NCBI GenBank assembly: GCA_964646605.1
Contig: CAZYEX010000099.1
Span: 1 to 64,000, forward strand
Length of the DNA: 64,000 nt
Direction: 5' to 3'
Source: SBAX01 sp964646605
GTDB taxonomy: Bacteria > Planctomycetota > Phycisphaerae > UBA1845
Shown: positions 51,069-59,585 of the stretch, piece by piece
Layout: the number at the start of each line of letters is the position of its first letter
How positions within the stretch are numbered: position 1 is the first letter of the stretch
Notes under the pieces: generated by a model
Told to the model about the DNA's origin: nothing
Databases searched by the model: none
What the model saw: the letters and a program-made list of their open reading frames with translations, nothing else
Translations under genes and position numbers: made by a program

Positions 51069-52433
51069 ATGATCCGACGACGGAATGCGAGGCTTGGGGT
51101 TCCAGCAGCGGTTTTGCAGGCGTGGGTTCTGACTGCGGTCCAGGCCGGGGAGACCAAGACGGTTCACTGGCCCCAGTTCCGCGGACCGGCGGCGAGCGGG
51201 ATCGCGGAGGGGTGTGCGACGGCCACGACATGGGACGTGACGACGGGAAAAAACGTCACGTGGAAAACGCCCATCGCGGGGCTTTCGCATTCCTCGCCCA
51301 TCATCTGGGGTGACAAGCTGTTTGTCACCACGGCGGTGAGCAGCGATCCCAATCCCTTCCTGAAGGTGGGGCTCTACGGCGAAAGTCCCAAGCACGAGGA
51401 GAAGGTCGAGCACGATTTCCGGGTGATGTGTCTGGACAAGAAGTCGGGGAAGGTGCTCTGGGATCAGTCGGCGCATCGCGGGATTCCCAAAAGTCTGCGG
51501 CACATCAAGGCCACGCAGGCGAACTGCACGCCGGCGACGGACGGGAAGTACCTGGTCGCTTTCTTCGGCTCGGAAGGACTGTATTGCTTCGATCTGGACG
51601 GAAAGCTGATCTGGCAAAAGGACTTCGGCGTGCTGAACGCCGGGCCATCGGAGGCGGAGGAGATTGAATGGGGTGTGGCCAACTCCCCGGTGATTCACGA
51701 CGGCAAGGTGATTCTCAACGTGGCGGTGCGGAACGTCTCATTCGTGGCCGCGTTGGATCTGAAGAACGGAACCGAGGTATGGAAGACCACGCGGGAGACG
51801 GATCCGTGCTGGGGAACGCCCGCGGTGTACGCCTCGCCGCAGCGCCCGCAAATCATCGTCAACGGATACAAGCGCATCGGCGGATACGATCTCACCACAG
51901 GCAAGGAGCTTTGGTGGATGAAGGGGCACGGCGACGTGCCGGTGCCCACGCCGATCGTGGCCCACGACCTGGTGTACATCACCAACGCCCACGGCGGGCA
52001 GTCGCCGGTGTATGCCATTCGCCCGACGGCGAGCGGCGACATCACCCTGGCCGACGGCGAGACCAGCAACTCGCACATCGCCTGGGCCAATCTGAAAATC
52101 GGCAACTACATGCAGACCCCGCTCGTATACGGCGATCTTTTGTATTGCTGCCGCGACTCGGGGATCGTCGCCTGTTATGACGCCAAGAGCGGGGAAAAGA
52201 AATTCCGCGAGCGGTTGGCGGAGGGCGTGGGTTTCACCGCGTCGCCGGTCGCGTCGGACGGGAAACTCTACTTCACCAGCGAGGAGGGCGATGTCCACGT
52301 CCTCAAAGCCGGACCGGATTACGAGCTGCTATCCAAGAACCCGCTGGGCGAGGTGTGCATGGCGTCGCCGGCCATCTCCGAGGGCGTCCTCTACTTTCGC
52401 ACCAAAGGGAACCTCGTGGCGATCGGGAACTAA
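51069..52433 (+). CDS. PQQ-type beta-propeller protein, exported
   Basis: 454 residues. ATG at 51069 follows GTGGAG; a short hydrophobic N-terminus (GVPAAVLQAWVLTAVQAG) looks like a signal peptide. The rest is a PQQ-binding-like propeller: WPQFRGPAASGIAEGCATAT, VTWKTPIAGLSHSSPIIWGD, KKSGKVLWDQSAHRGIPKSL, SPVIHDGKVILNVAVRNVSF, TTGKELWWMKGHGDVPVPTP. Catalytic quinoprotein residues are not evident, so it may be a scaffold or an outer-membrane-assembly-like (BamB) protein. Convergent with the glycosyltransferase gene across the cloverleaf repeat. Confidence 0.85.
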   Translation: MIRRRNARLGVPAAVLQAWVLTAVQAGETKTVHWPQFRGPAASGIAEGCATATTWDVTTGKNVTWKTPIAGLSHSSPIIWGDKLFVTTAVSSDPNPFLKVGLYGESPKHEEKVEHDFRVMCLDKKSGKVLWDQSAHRGIPKSLRHIKATQANCTPATDGKYLVAFFGSEGLYCFDLDGKLIWQKDFGVLNAGPSEAEEIEWGVANSPVIHDGKVILNVAVRNVSFVAALDLKNGTEVWKTTRETDPCWGTPAVYASPQRPQIIVNGYKRIGGYDLTTGKELWWMKGHGDVPVPTPIVAHDLVYITNAHGGQSPVYAIRPTASGDITLADGETSNSHIAWANLKIGNYMQTPLVYGDLLYCCRDSGIVACYDAKSGEKKFRERLAEGVGFTASPVASDGKLYFTSEEGDVHVLKAGPDYELLSKNPLGEVCMASPAISEGVLYFRTKGNLVAIGN

Positions 52434-52435
52434 AC

Positions 52436-52489
52436 GAGCCGCAGGCCTTAGCCTGCGCGGACGTCCGCGCGAGCTGAAGCTCGCGGCTC
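52436..52489. repeat. 54-bp cloverleaf palindrome
   Basis: Outer stem GAGCC (52436-52440) / GGCTC (52485-52489) encloses three adjacent hairpins: GCAGGC-CTTA-GCCTGC (52441-52456), the self-palindrome GCGGACGTCCGC (52457-52468), and GCGAGC-TGAA-GCTCGC (52469-52484). Every base is in a stem or a loop. It sits between two convergent genes; no ORF is present. Confidence 0.75.
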
Positions 52490-53743
52490 GCCGGCAAGGG
52501 CAGACACGGGGGCGGGGAGCGAAGGAAGGGGCGGGGCGACCTCGGACTGTTCGCGGCAAGCCTCGGTCAATCGACCCATCACCACCGCGGAGAGTTGCTC
52601 GACGCGCGACTCCCAGGTGTCCGCCTGCACCGTGGCACTGATGGTCTGTCGCCGCCCCGGATGATCGCCCATCAGGGCGACGTCGCAGGCGTGGGCGAAG
52701 GTGTCGGGGGTATCGCCGAAGGAGATCGGCCCGCCGCGGCGGATCGCTTCCGGAAGGCTGGTCGAAACGATGGGCAACCCGGCGGCGAGGTATTCGCACA
52801 TCTTGATGGGGTTGATGTTCCGCGTCATGGTGTTGCGCACGAAGGGCAGGAGCCCGGCGTCGAACGCGGCGCAGTAGGCCGGAAGATCCTCATAGCGCCG
52901 CCGACCCAGCAAGTAGACGTTGTGCAATCGCCGCAGGTCGCCGACGTCGACTTTGGTGTCGCCGATGAGCACGAAGGAGTATTGCGGTCGAAGGCGTGCG
53001 ACGTCGACCAGCATCGGGCAGTCGATCCAGTGATGAATCAACCCGAAGAACCCGAACATGGGGCGGGGGATTTCGGCCAGCTCTAGCGGCCGCGGAGGGG
53101 GCGAGCGCCAAGCCGACGCGAAATGATCGTAATCCACGCCGTGACGAACCAGCACGGCATCCGGGCGGTGACGGCGCTTGGTATCGAATAACACCGCGGA
53201 GGTGGTCACCACGCGATCCGCACAGGCCAGCATCCGGTCTTCGGCGGCGGCGATCTGTTCGGCGTCGAAGTCCTCGAACTGGCGATATTCATCGACGCAG
53301 TAGTAGACGAAGCGCTCCTCGTTCAGGCATCCGCGAAGGAAGGGGACGTCGGGTGCGAAGGTCCATACCTGCACGGGCCGCTCGCGGCGGGGATCGAGGC
53401 CTCGTACGGCGCGGCGAATCTGACCGATCAACATTCGCTGGTGAAGCCGCCGCAGCGCCGGGCGGGTTGCGCCGGGCAGGACCAGGGGCGTGAATTGCAC
53501 AATGGACGGTCCGGCGCTCTGCGGTCCGCGAACGACCCGTCGCAAAGCCGACCAGGCCGCTCGAAAGTCATGACCGTTGGCTTGCGGACGCCGCGTCCCG
53601 TGATAGTTCACCCACAGCACCACGTTCTTGCGGGCGAGGATGCGCATGATGTGGTGTTTGCTGGTCGGGTCGTAATCCCACGAGCTGGCGATGCAGACAA
53701 TGAGGCGGTCTTGAATCATGAGTCGGTTGCCCGGATGAATCAC
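52448..53743 (-). CDS. GT4-like glycosyltransferase
   Basis: 431 residues of GT-B type. The N-terminal half (LIVCIASSWDYDPTSKHHIM, RFVYYCVDEYRQFEDFDAEQ) is followed by the nucleotide-sugar half with FGFFGLIHHWIDCPMLVDVA, YSFVLIGDTKVDVGDLRRLH, HNVYLLGRRRYEDLPAYCAA and NINPIKMCEYLAAGLPIVST (E...G donor loop). It overlaps the BY-kinase stop by 4 bp (ATGA), so it is the last gene of an exopolysaccharide operon. The sugar is not readable. Confidence 0.85.
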   Translation of the reverse strand: MIHPGNRLMIQDRLIVCIASSWDYDPTSKHHIMRILARKNVVLWVNYHGTRRPQANGHDFRAAWSALRRVVRGPQSAGPSIVQFTPLVLPGATRPALRRLHQRMLIGQIRRAVRGLDPRRERPVQVWTFAPDVPFLRGCLNEERFVYYCVDEYRQFEDFDAEQIAAAEDRMLACADRVVTTSAVLFDTKRRHRPDAVLVRHGVDYDHFASAWRSPPPRPLELAEIPRPMFGFFGLIHHWIDCPMLVDVARLRPQYSFVLIGDTKVDVGDLRRLHNVYLLGRRRYEDLPAYCAAFDAGLLPFVRNTMTRNINPIKMCEYLAAGLPIVSTSLPEAIRRGGPISFGDTPDTFAHACDVALMGDHPGRRQTISATVQADTWESRVEQLSAVVMGRLTEACREQSEVAPPLPSLPAPVSALAGEPRASARADVRAG

Positions 53744-54675
53744 TTCGCAGCCGGTTTTCCCTTCTCATCCTCGGGGACGGAATCGTAGTAACGATAGTAG
53801 TTGTGGCGGTATCCGTAACCGTAGCCGTAACCGTAGCCGTAGTACCCGGCGGTGGGCGAGTCCCGTCCCACGAGAAGGCAACCTACAATGGGGATGTTGT
53901 TGACTTGCAAGAGGCGCACGGCGCGTTTGGCGGCCCCTTCGTGCGTGCGGTGCAGGCGGACGATGACCACCACGCCCGTACACATCTGCCCGATGATGCC
54001 CACGTCGGTGACCGTGGTGGCGGGCGGCGTATCCACAATGGTGTAGTGGAACTCGTTCTGCATGCGCCGGAAAGCGGCCGAGGCGCTCGCCGCGGTCAGC
54101 AACTCCGCCGCGGGGCGCCCTCCGGTGCTGCCCGCGGGGAGGAACATGAGGTTCGGAATCGGCGTGGGGCGGAGGATTTCATCGTAGGTTGCCCGCCCGC
54201 TGAGCACCTCCGCCAGACCCGGTCCCGTGGGTTGGTTCAACATGTGGGCCAGCGAACTGCGGCGGAAATCGCCGTCCACGACGAGCACTTTGAGGTGGCG
54301 GATTTCCGCCAGGATACACCCCAGGTTCAGCGTGGTGACGCTCTTGCCCTCCTTGGGGACGGCGCTGGTGATGGCGATGATGCGATGCTCATAGTTGGGG
54401 TTCTGGCTGAGCAGTCGGGTGCGCAAGGAACGATACTGCTCGGTGACCAGGGACGAGCGCTCGTAGAAGGGTACGAGCGACTCGGATAATCCCTCGACGA
54501 CCGGACCCGGTTCGATGGTCGATTCGGACGCGGGCGGGGCGACGGCGGGATCGCGCAGCGCGGTCGAATCGGGCGGTGCCATGACGGCGACACCCCCTCC
54601 CTCCCGCGAGGCCGCGGTCATGGCCTGGCGGCGCTCACTCTCCGCACGCTTTAACGCATCCGCAATCCGACCCAT
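53740..54675 (-). CDS. BY-kinase (CpsD/CapB/Wzc-C type tyrosine kinase)
   Basis: 311 residues, cytoplasmic part only. Walker A-like SAVPKEGKSVTTLNLGCILA, Walker A' VLVVDGDFRRSSLAHMLNQP, Walker B-type YTIVDTPPATTVTDVG and a Tyr-rich autophosphorylation tail (YYGYGYGYGYGYRHNYY). These kinases control polymerisation and export of capsule or EPS with a Wzc-type membrane adaptor; no adaptor gene with TM segments is next to it. The order is export protein, kinase, glycosyltransferase. The N-terminal DALKRAESERRQAMTAASRE part may be the contact with the adaptor. Confidence 0.92.
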   Translation of the reverse strand: MGRIADALKRAESERRQAMTAASREGGGVAVMAPPDSTALRDPAVAPPASESTIEPGPVVEGLSESLVPFYERSSLVTEQYRSLRTRLLSQNPNYEHRIIAITSAVPKEGKSVTTLNLGCILAEIRHLKVLVVDGDFRRSSLAHMLNQPTGPGLAEVLSGRATYDEILRPTPIPNLMFLPAGSTGGRPAAELLTAASASAAFRRMQNEFHYTIVDTPPATTVTDVGIIGQMCTGVVVIVRLHRTHEGAAKRAVRLLQVNNIPIVGCLLVGRDSPTAGYYGYGYGYGYGYRHNYYRYYDSVPEDEKGKPAAK

Positions 54676-54727
54676 GCTCGGCTACCTCATCTCCAACCGC
54701 CACACGACGAAAACCCGTCCCCTGGAG

Positions 54728-55522
54728 TTACGGACCATAGTCCCCGTAGTTATAGAACGCCCCGTTGTAACTGGATTGTTGATTGTCATCCTCACCGTTG
54801 TAGACATTACCCAGCGCCTTGATCTGCGCCGGCGCCACGTACGCCTGGGCGATGGGAATGAATGGGAACAGGATCTCGCGCACGCGGTGCCCCAACCACG
54901 CCGCGGGCGTGGGAGGAATGTAGACGATGTCGTTGGGCTCCAGCAGCACGTTCTTGCTCCAGTCCCCGGTCGTGACCATCTTGTCGATGTCGACCTCGAG
55001 GGTGCGGACGGGGGTCTCGTCATGGGCCGGTCGGACGATTTTTACGCGACTGGTCCACGACAGGAAGTTCGTCCCCGAACGGATGACGGCATCGAGCAGG
55101 GTGTCGCGCCCCGTGAAGGCCCGCGGACCGACGTTGGTCGCCTGGCCGTAGACGTAGTATTTCTTGCTTTCGTAGTTGACGATGCGGACGCTGATTTTCG
55201 GATCGACGTAGTAGCGACTGAGAAGGACTTCGAGCTTGGCGGCGATCTCCTTGGCGGTCATGCCCACGACTTTGACATCCCCCACCAAGCGCAGGCTGAT
55301 TTTCCCGTCGGGATGGATGCGCTGCGTCTCGCCGTCGATTTCCAGGATGCGCGGGGCGCTGACCGCGATTCCATCGGGGATGCCCACGCGGTATTCGATG
55401 GCTGCGACCTCGTGCTCATGCTCGCGGAGGAAGTGCAGCATGTCCACGTTTTTCGACGCGCACCCGCCGCCGGTCAGGGCGAGCGCTACGACCACCGCAC
55501 CATGTTGGGAACGTCTGTCCAT
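54728..55522 (-). CDS. Wza-like polysaccharide export protein
   Basis: 264 residues. N-terminal signal with a lipobox-like GGGCAS, then the Poly_export domain (VGIPDGIAVSAPRILEIDGE, RIHPDGKISLRLVGDVKVVG, TAKEIAAKLEVLLSRYYVDP), then SLBB-like folds (KKYYVYGQATNVGPRAFTGR, NVLLEPNDIVYIPPTPAAWL). It would form the outer-membrane exit channel for EPS. A Gln/Tyr-rich C-terminus (QQSSYNGAFYNYGDYG) is unusual. Start ATG is supported by the signal peptide. It heads the operon with the kinase 52 bp downstream. Confidence 0.9.
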   Translation of the reverse strand: MDRRSQHGAVVVALALTGGGCASKNVDMLHFLREHEHEVAAIEYRVGIPDGIAVSAPRILEIDGETQRIHPDGKISLRLVGDVKVVGMTAKEIAAKLEVLLSRYYVDPKISVRIVNYESKKYYVYGQATNVGPRAFTGRDTLLDAVIRSGTNFLSWTSRVKIVRPAHDETPVRTLEVDIDKMVTTGDWSKNVLLEPNDIVYIPPTPAAWLGHRVREILFPFIPIAQAYVAPAQIKALGNVYNGEDDNQQSSYNGAFYNYGDYGP

Positions 55523-55844
55523 AAGACAACTTCCGTCCGCACGCGCCGAACATGCGGCGCGCAGTGCCGATAACGCCGCGCGGTCGGCGAGCCCCGCGAG
55601 GACGGTCGCAGTACGGATTTATCGGGTCGAGCGCCGACCATCTGAACGTGGTATGCGGACCGAGCGTATTAGGACCCCGGCGGCGGCGAAAATAGTTCTC
55701 GGCGGGGCTTGCGCTATTCGAGGAAGGTCCGGAAACATCGTCGCCGCGACCTCAACCACGGAAAAGACGGGACCGATAGTCTGAAGTGTTGTCCGGAGGA
55801 CCGCGGCGCCGATCCCGCGCCTCGCGGAGGGCGATCCGCCACGA
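55523..55844. other. Divergent intergenic region of the EPS locus
   Basis: About 320 bp between the divergent wza-like gene and the ExeA-like ATPase. It probably holds both promoters, but I see no convincing -35/-10 pair or operator. No ORF is credible. Confidence 0.3.
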
Positions 55845-57347
55845 ATGTACGCTGAGTTTTTCGGACTGCGTGAGTTGCCGTTCAACAACACGCCCGATCC
55901 GCGCTTTTTTTACTCCACTCCCAACCATGAAGAGGCCCTCGCCTCGCTCATCTATGCGGTCAAGGAACGCAAAGGGTTCGTGCTCCTCACCGGGGAAGTC
56001 GGCGCGGGTAAGACGCTGGTCACGCGCATGATGCTCCGCCAATTCGGGGCCAACCTCGCGTTCGCCAACATCACCCACGCCGTGCCCAGCGCCCGCGATC
56101 TGATGGAGTCGGTGTGTACGGAGTTCGAGCTGCCCTACGACCCGGCCGCCGGCAACGCCCAGTTGGTGCGAACCTTGCACGACTTTCTGCTGGCCAAATT
56201 CGCCCAGAACCTGCCCGTGGTGTTGATCCTCGACGAGGCTCAGAACCTGCCCGTCGAGGCGTTTGAACAACTTCGCATGATCGGGAACCTGGAGGCCGAC
56301 GACGCCAAGTTGTTGCAAATCGCCATCGTCGGACAGCCTGAACTCCAACAGCTGTTCCTGTCGCCGCAGCTTCGCCAGCTTCGCCAGCGGATTTTTCGAA
56401 GCTTTCACCTGCCGGCCATGGATCGCGGCGCCACCGAGGGGTACATCCGCTACCGACTTTCCGTGGCCGCGGCGCGAGACCTGGAACTCTTCAGCCCGCG
56501 GGCTGTGGATCGCATCTATCGACTGTCGGGCGGACTGCCGCGCATCATCAATACCCTCTGCGACAATGCGATGCTCAGCGCCTATTCGTCCGGTCAGCGA
56601 AAGATCGACGAGGCGTTGATCGACTCCGTCGTGGCCCAGATGAATCCCTTGCCGGAGGACACCCTCGCGCCCCGCGGAGATGTACCTTCGCCGCCGCCCG
56701 GGCGCACGCGGACGGCCCTCCGTCCGATGGTTCCAGCCGCGACGAGCGGGTTCACCCGTCACGCTGAATCGCTCGACGGCGTCGCCTACAGCGTCCCGAT
56801 CCCACCCAAGCGGGCGATGGTCGTGCTACCCCCTCGACCTGTGGAGCGAGCCTTGAGTACCCCGCGAGCCGCATCGCCGCCGGTCTTGCGGCGCGCGGCG
56901 GGCGAAAAGGCGCCGGCGCAAGAAAGAGCCGCAACGACCGATGCGTTGGCCGTTCACGCCAGTCTGACTCGGCTCACGGAACGGGCCAGGCAAATCATTA
57001 CTCGCGCCGAAAGCGCCGCCCGCGACCTTCAACGTCGTGAGGAAAAAATGCGGGCCCTCTCGCAGGACGTGAAAACCGTGGCCGACCAACTCGGACGGCT
57101 CATGGGAGGCTCGCGGACCGCGCACCGCCCGACGCCGAGTAGGTCGCGCGACACAACACCCGTCGAACCCCAACCCCCGATCCGACCGTCACAACCGCGC
57201 CTCGTCAAGGCCGTCGTAGCGCCCGTATCGACCACAACGCCGAACCGCGTAGCCGAACCCATCTCCGACTTCGACGCCCTGCAACAACTGCTCCGCCAAA
57301 CCCGCGAAGGGCCTGTGGGCATACGCCCGTTTGCTGTCTCCGGCTAA
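55845..57347 (+). CDS. ExeA/GspA-like AAA ATPase (exosortase-EPS type)
   Basis: 500 residues. The AAA+ core has Walker A GEVGAGKT (TGEVGAGKTLVTRMMLRQFG), Walker B VVLILDEAQNLPVEAFEQLR, and a sensor region LRQLRQRIFRSFHLPA, as in the ATPase often encoded with exosortase/EPS clusters. The N-terminus MYAEFFGLRELPFNNTPDPR is diagnostic. Beyond the ~280-residue core there is a long Pro-rich linker and a predicted coiled coil (LTERARQIITRAESAARDLQ...SQDVKTVADQLGRLM). It may drive export of polysaccharide or of a glycan-bound protein. It is divergent from the wza-kinase-glycosyltransferase operon. Confidence 0.88.
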   Translation: MYAEFFGLRELPFNNTPDPRFFYSTPNHEEALASLIYAVKERKGFVLLTGEVGAGKTLVTRMMLRQFGANLAFANITHAVPSARDLMESVCTEFELPYDPAAGNAQLVRTLHDFLLAKFAQNLPVVLILDEAQNLPVEAFEQLRMIGNLEADDAKLLQIAIVGQPELQQLFLSPQLRQLRQRIFRSFHLPAMDRGATEGYIRYRLSVAAARDLELFSPRAVDRIYRLSGGLPRIINTLCDNAMLSAYSSGQRKIDEALIDSVVAQMNPLPEDTLAPRGDVPSPPPGRTRTALRPMVPAATSGFTRHAESLDGVAYSVPIPPKRAMVVLPPRPVERALSTPRAASPPVLRRAAGEKAPAQERAATTDALAVHASLTRLTERARQIITRAESAARDLQRREEKMRALSQDVKTVADQLGRLMGGSRTAHRPTPSRSRDTTPVEPQPPIRPSQPRLVKAVVAPVSTTTPNRVAEPISDFDALQQLLRQTREGPVGIRPFAVSG

Positions 57348-57370
57348 ACGTTCATCGGACCCGTGACAGT

Positions 57371-57578
57371 CTAGGCTCTTTCTCAAAACGCTCGATTTTG
57401 CCGAAACATCTCCCTGGCGACAGGGACGTCGGCGAATAGGAAACGACACGAGCTCACGGATGAGCAGTGGGCTGTTCTTTCGCCGCTGATTCGGCGGAAG
57501 GCGGCGAGGACGGGGCGGCCGGCGAAGGATCCTCGGCTGATGCTGAACGGGGTTCTTTGGATTTTGGGCACCGGGGCG
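57371..57578 (+). mobile_element. IS5-family transposase N-terminal remnant
   Basis: From about 57435 the frame reads RKRHELTDEQWAVLSPLIRR, then KAARTGRPAKDPRLMLNGVL, the start of IS5-type transposases. The sequence stops matching after WILGTGA at about 57578 and runs straight into an RHS protein in the same frame. Upstream, TAGGCTCTTTCTCAAAACGC (from 57371) may be the left end of the element. The right end and the DDE domain are missing. Confidence 0.6.
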
Positions 57579-59015
57579 GTCAAGGTCAAAATCTACAACG
57601 ACGCGGGGAGTCACCGGTTCAAGATTTGGGTGGACGGCACGCTGCAGATCAACGTCACCGACGGCACGTTCCTATGGGGCGGGGTGGCCTTCGGCGGGGA
57701 CGACGCGCTGTTCGATAACTGCAAGATCGGCTACGACCAATCCGGCGATGACGACATCGACGATCCGACGGACGACGTGGTGTGGTCGGAGGGCTTCTCC
57801 GGCACCACCAAGACCCCGGCCTACGATCACGCCGGGAATATGATCGACGACGGGACATTTGTGTACGTCTACGACGCCTGGAACCGCCTCCTTAAAGTAC
57901 GGGCGAAAGAGGACGCCGACGTGGTCATCCAGACCGCCGAATTCGACGCTCTGGGGCGGCGGATCAAGAGCGCCGTTACAAACGCTGGTAACTACGACCA
58001 GACTGTGCTATACTATTACGACGGACATCGGATTGTCGAGACTCGGCTGGCAGGGGCTCCGACGGTGGCGTACCAGCAGTTCATCCACGGCACGCAGTAC
58101 ATCGACGAGGTCGTGATAATGCGCGTGAAGGAGAAAGGCGACCTCTACGTGCATCAAGACGCCAACTGGAACGTCATCGGCACGACGGACCTCGGAAGAC
58201 ACGTCGTGGAGCGAGACATCTACACCCCCTACGGCGAACTCACTGTCCATCAAGACACCGGCTTCGGCGACCGCGACGGCGATCAGGATGTGGACGCCAC
58301 CGACAAAGGCACCGTCGGCACCACCTGCACCGGCACGGTCACCGGAAGCTGCCGCATCCTGGATTTGGACTTCGACGGCGACTACGACTCGACGGACGCA
58401 GGCTTCTTCGACTCGCTCACGCAAGGCTCGATGCGCCACCCTGGCCGCGCGAGCACCGCCGTCTCGCAACCCTTCGCCCACCAAGGCCTCCTCTTCGAAC
58501 CAGAGTTGGCTCAGTACCAGGACCGCGCGAGACAGTATGATCCGGGGAAGAGACGGTTTGCACAGCCAGATCCGTTCGCATTTCGGCATGGGACGTTCGG
58601 ATCGCAAGATCAGTACCTGAGCGGAATGAGCCTTTTTGAGTACACGGGCTCGAATCCGGTAGGCATACTCGATCCCACCGGGCTCATTGGGAGAGCTGAG
58701 ACCGTCGGCGGGTTGTGCGGATGTTGGCGTATCAGTCTCGGCTGCAGCTCCACCATCACGTGGACCAATGGTTGGTGCTTGGGAGTGAACCTGGCGGCGC
58801 GAATAAACGCCGTCATGGGATGTCCGCATAGGACTTCTGGCTGCACGCGGTGCTCTAACGGCGAAGTATGCATTTCGTCTGGGACGATTCGGCACGTGGC
58901 CACGTGGACGACTCCAGTGTTGGTCGACGGGTTTGGGCTTTGCGTCTTCAATTATACTGTCACGCTCACATTGAATACTACAGCGTCAGTGGGGTCGTGT
59001 CGGCAAATATGGTAG
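57540..59015 (+). CDS. RHS core fragment with Cys-rich C-terminal tail 1 (fused to an IS remnant)
   Basis: 491-residue ORF; its first residues come from the IS5 remnant. It then has a jelly-roll-like segment (FKIWVDGTLQINVTDGTFLW), YD repeats (YDHAGNMIDDGTFVYVYDAW, NRLLKVRAKEDA), Asp-rich inserts (DTGFGDRDGDQDVDATDKGT) and the RHS core ending (GLLFEPELAQYQDRARQYDP, GSNPVGILDPTGLIG). After ILDPTGL comes a variable tail of about 110 residues with many Cys (GCWRISLGCSSTITWTNGWC, CPHRTSGCTRCSNGEVC), where RHS proteins carry their toxin domain. The toxin class is not recognised. The next gene starts 6 bp later and is a candidate immunity protein. Confidence 0.7.
   Translation: MLNGVLWILGTGAVKVKIYNDAGSHRFKIWVDGTLQINVTDGTFLWGGVAFGGDDALFDNCKIGYDQSGDDDIDDPTDDVVWSEGFSGTTKTPAYDHAGNMIDDGTFVYVYDAWNRLLKVRAKEDADVVIQTAEFDALGRRIKSAVTNAGNYDQTVLYYYDGHRIVETRLAGAPTVAYQQFIHGTQYIDEVVIMRVKEKGDLYVHQDANWNVIGTTDLGRHVVERDIYTPYGELTVHQDTGFGDRDGDQDVDATDKGTVGTTCTGTVTGSCRILDLDFDGDYDSTDAGFFDSLTQGSMRHPGRASTAVSQPFAHQGLLFEPELAQYQDRARQYDPGKRRFAQPDPFAFRHGTFGSQDQYLSGMSLFEYTGSNPVGILDPTGLIGRAETVGGLCGCWRISLGCSSTITWTNGWCLGVNLAARINAVMGCPHRTSGCTRCSNGEVCISSGTIRHVATWTTPVLVDGFGLCVFNYTVTLTLNTTASVGSCRQIW
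57711..58566 (+). repeat. RHS-core direct repeat, copy 1
   Basis: TTCGATAACTGCAAGATCGG through AAGAGACGGTTTG recurs at 59578-60427 with about 1865 bp offset, in the same orientation. The DNA is strongly conserved, with some third-position changes and small indels, so duplication is not very recent. Confidence 0.8.
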
Positions 59016-59021
59016 TCGACG

Positions 59022-59585
59022 ATGTTCCGAGCCAGTCGAGGATTAGGCGTCCTTGCTCTCGCACTGTTGGCGGCATGTTCACTGGCGCTTCGGATCGTGA
59101 GTTGGAATGGACGGTACTACGGTGCCTGGACACCCTCGTCCTCTTCGGTACTCCTGATCGATGTGCGCAACGGATCTGTGGTTGTAGGAGGCTTAAGTTG
59201 GTCTCAGTCGTCATTTGACGTTGCTGACGTCGCCTTGAGGGAGTTCCTTGTTGACCTCGCTGAAGATAGAGTGTCGACGAATCCAGAAGCGTGGCGCGAC
59301 TGCCTTTTCGAGTTTCACTCATTGACAACGTGGTGTGCCGGACCGATCGCCGTAATGGTCGCACACTCGCCGGTTGACCGCAGAGTCGATCGACTCGTGC
59401 TGTATTTCAACTTGTGGCTTTTTCCTACGTTGTTCCTTCTCTATTGCATGGTGGCCCGACCCATCGCCGGAATGGTGCTTCGGGTTCGCCGACGATGCTC
59501 GCAGAGATGCGTCCGATGCGGGTACAGCCTGGTTGGAAATACGAGTGGTGTTTGCCCCGAGTGTGCCGACCGCGCTTTTCGATAA
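59022..59585 (+). CDS. Membrane protein with C-terminal zinc ribbon (candidate immunity protein 1)
   Basis: 187 residues. An N-terminal hydrophobic helix (GLGVLALALLAACSLALRIV) leads to an outside domain of about 90 residues, a second helix (LVLYFNLWLFPTLFLLYCMV) and a basic tail with a zinc ribbon CVRCGYSLVGNTSGVCPEC. It starts 6 bp after the RHS stop. The same order of helix, domain, helix and ribbon is seen after the second RHS copy (60720-61400) with a different outer domain. The last residues (ADRAFR) already read into the duplicated RHS DNA, so the natural 3' end was replaced by recombination. Confidence 0.6.
   Translation: MFRASRGLGVLALALLAACSLALRIVSWNGRYYGAWTPSSSSVLLIDVRNGSVVVGGLSWSQSSFDVADVALREFLVDLAEDRVSTNPEAWRDCLFEFHSLTTWCAGPIAVMVAHSPVDRRVDRLVLYFNLWLFPTLFLLYCMVARPIAGMVLRVRRRCSQRCVRCGYSLVGNTSGVCPECADRAFR

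Noticed and set aside
59374..59577. N-terminal extension of the second RHS ORF
   Set aside because: It is an out-of-phase reading of the first zinc-ribbon protein gene; no RHS homology before ALFDNCKIGYD.
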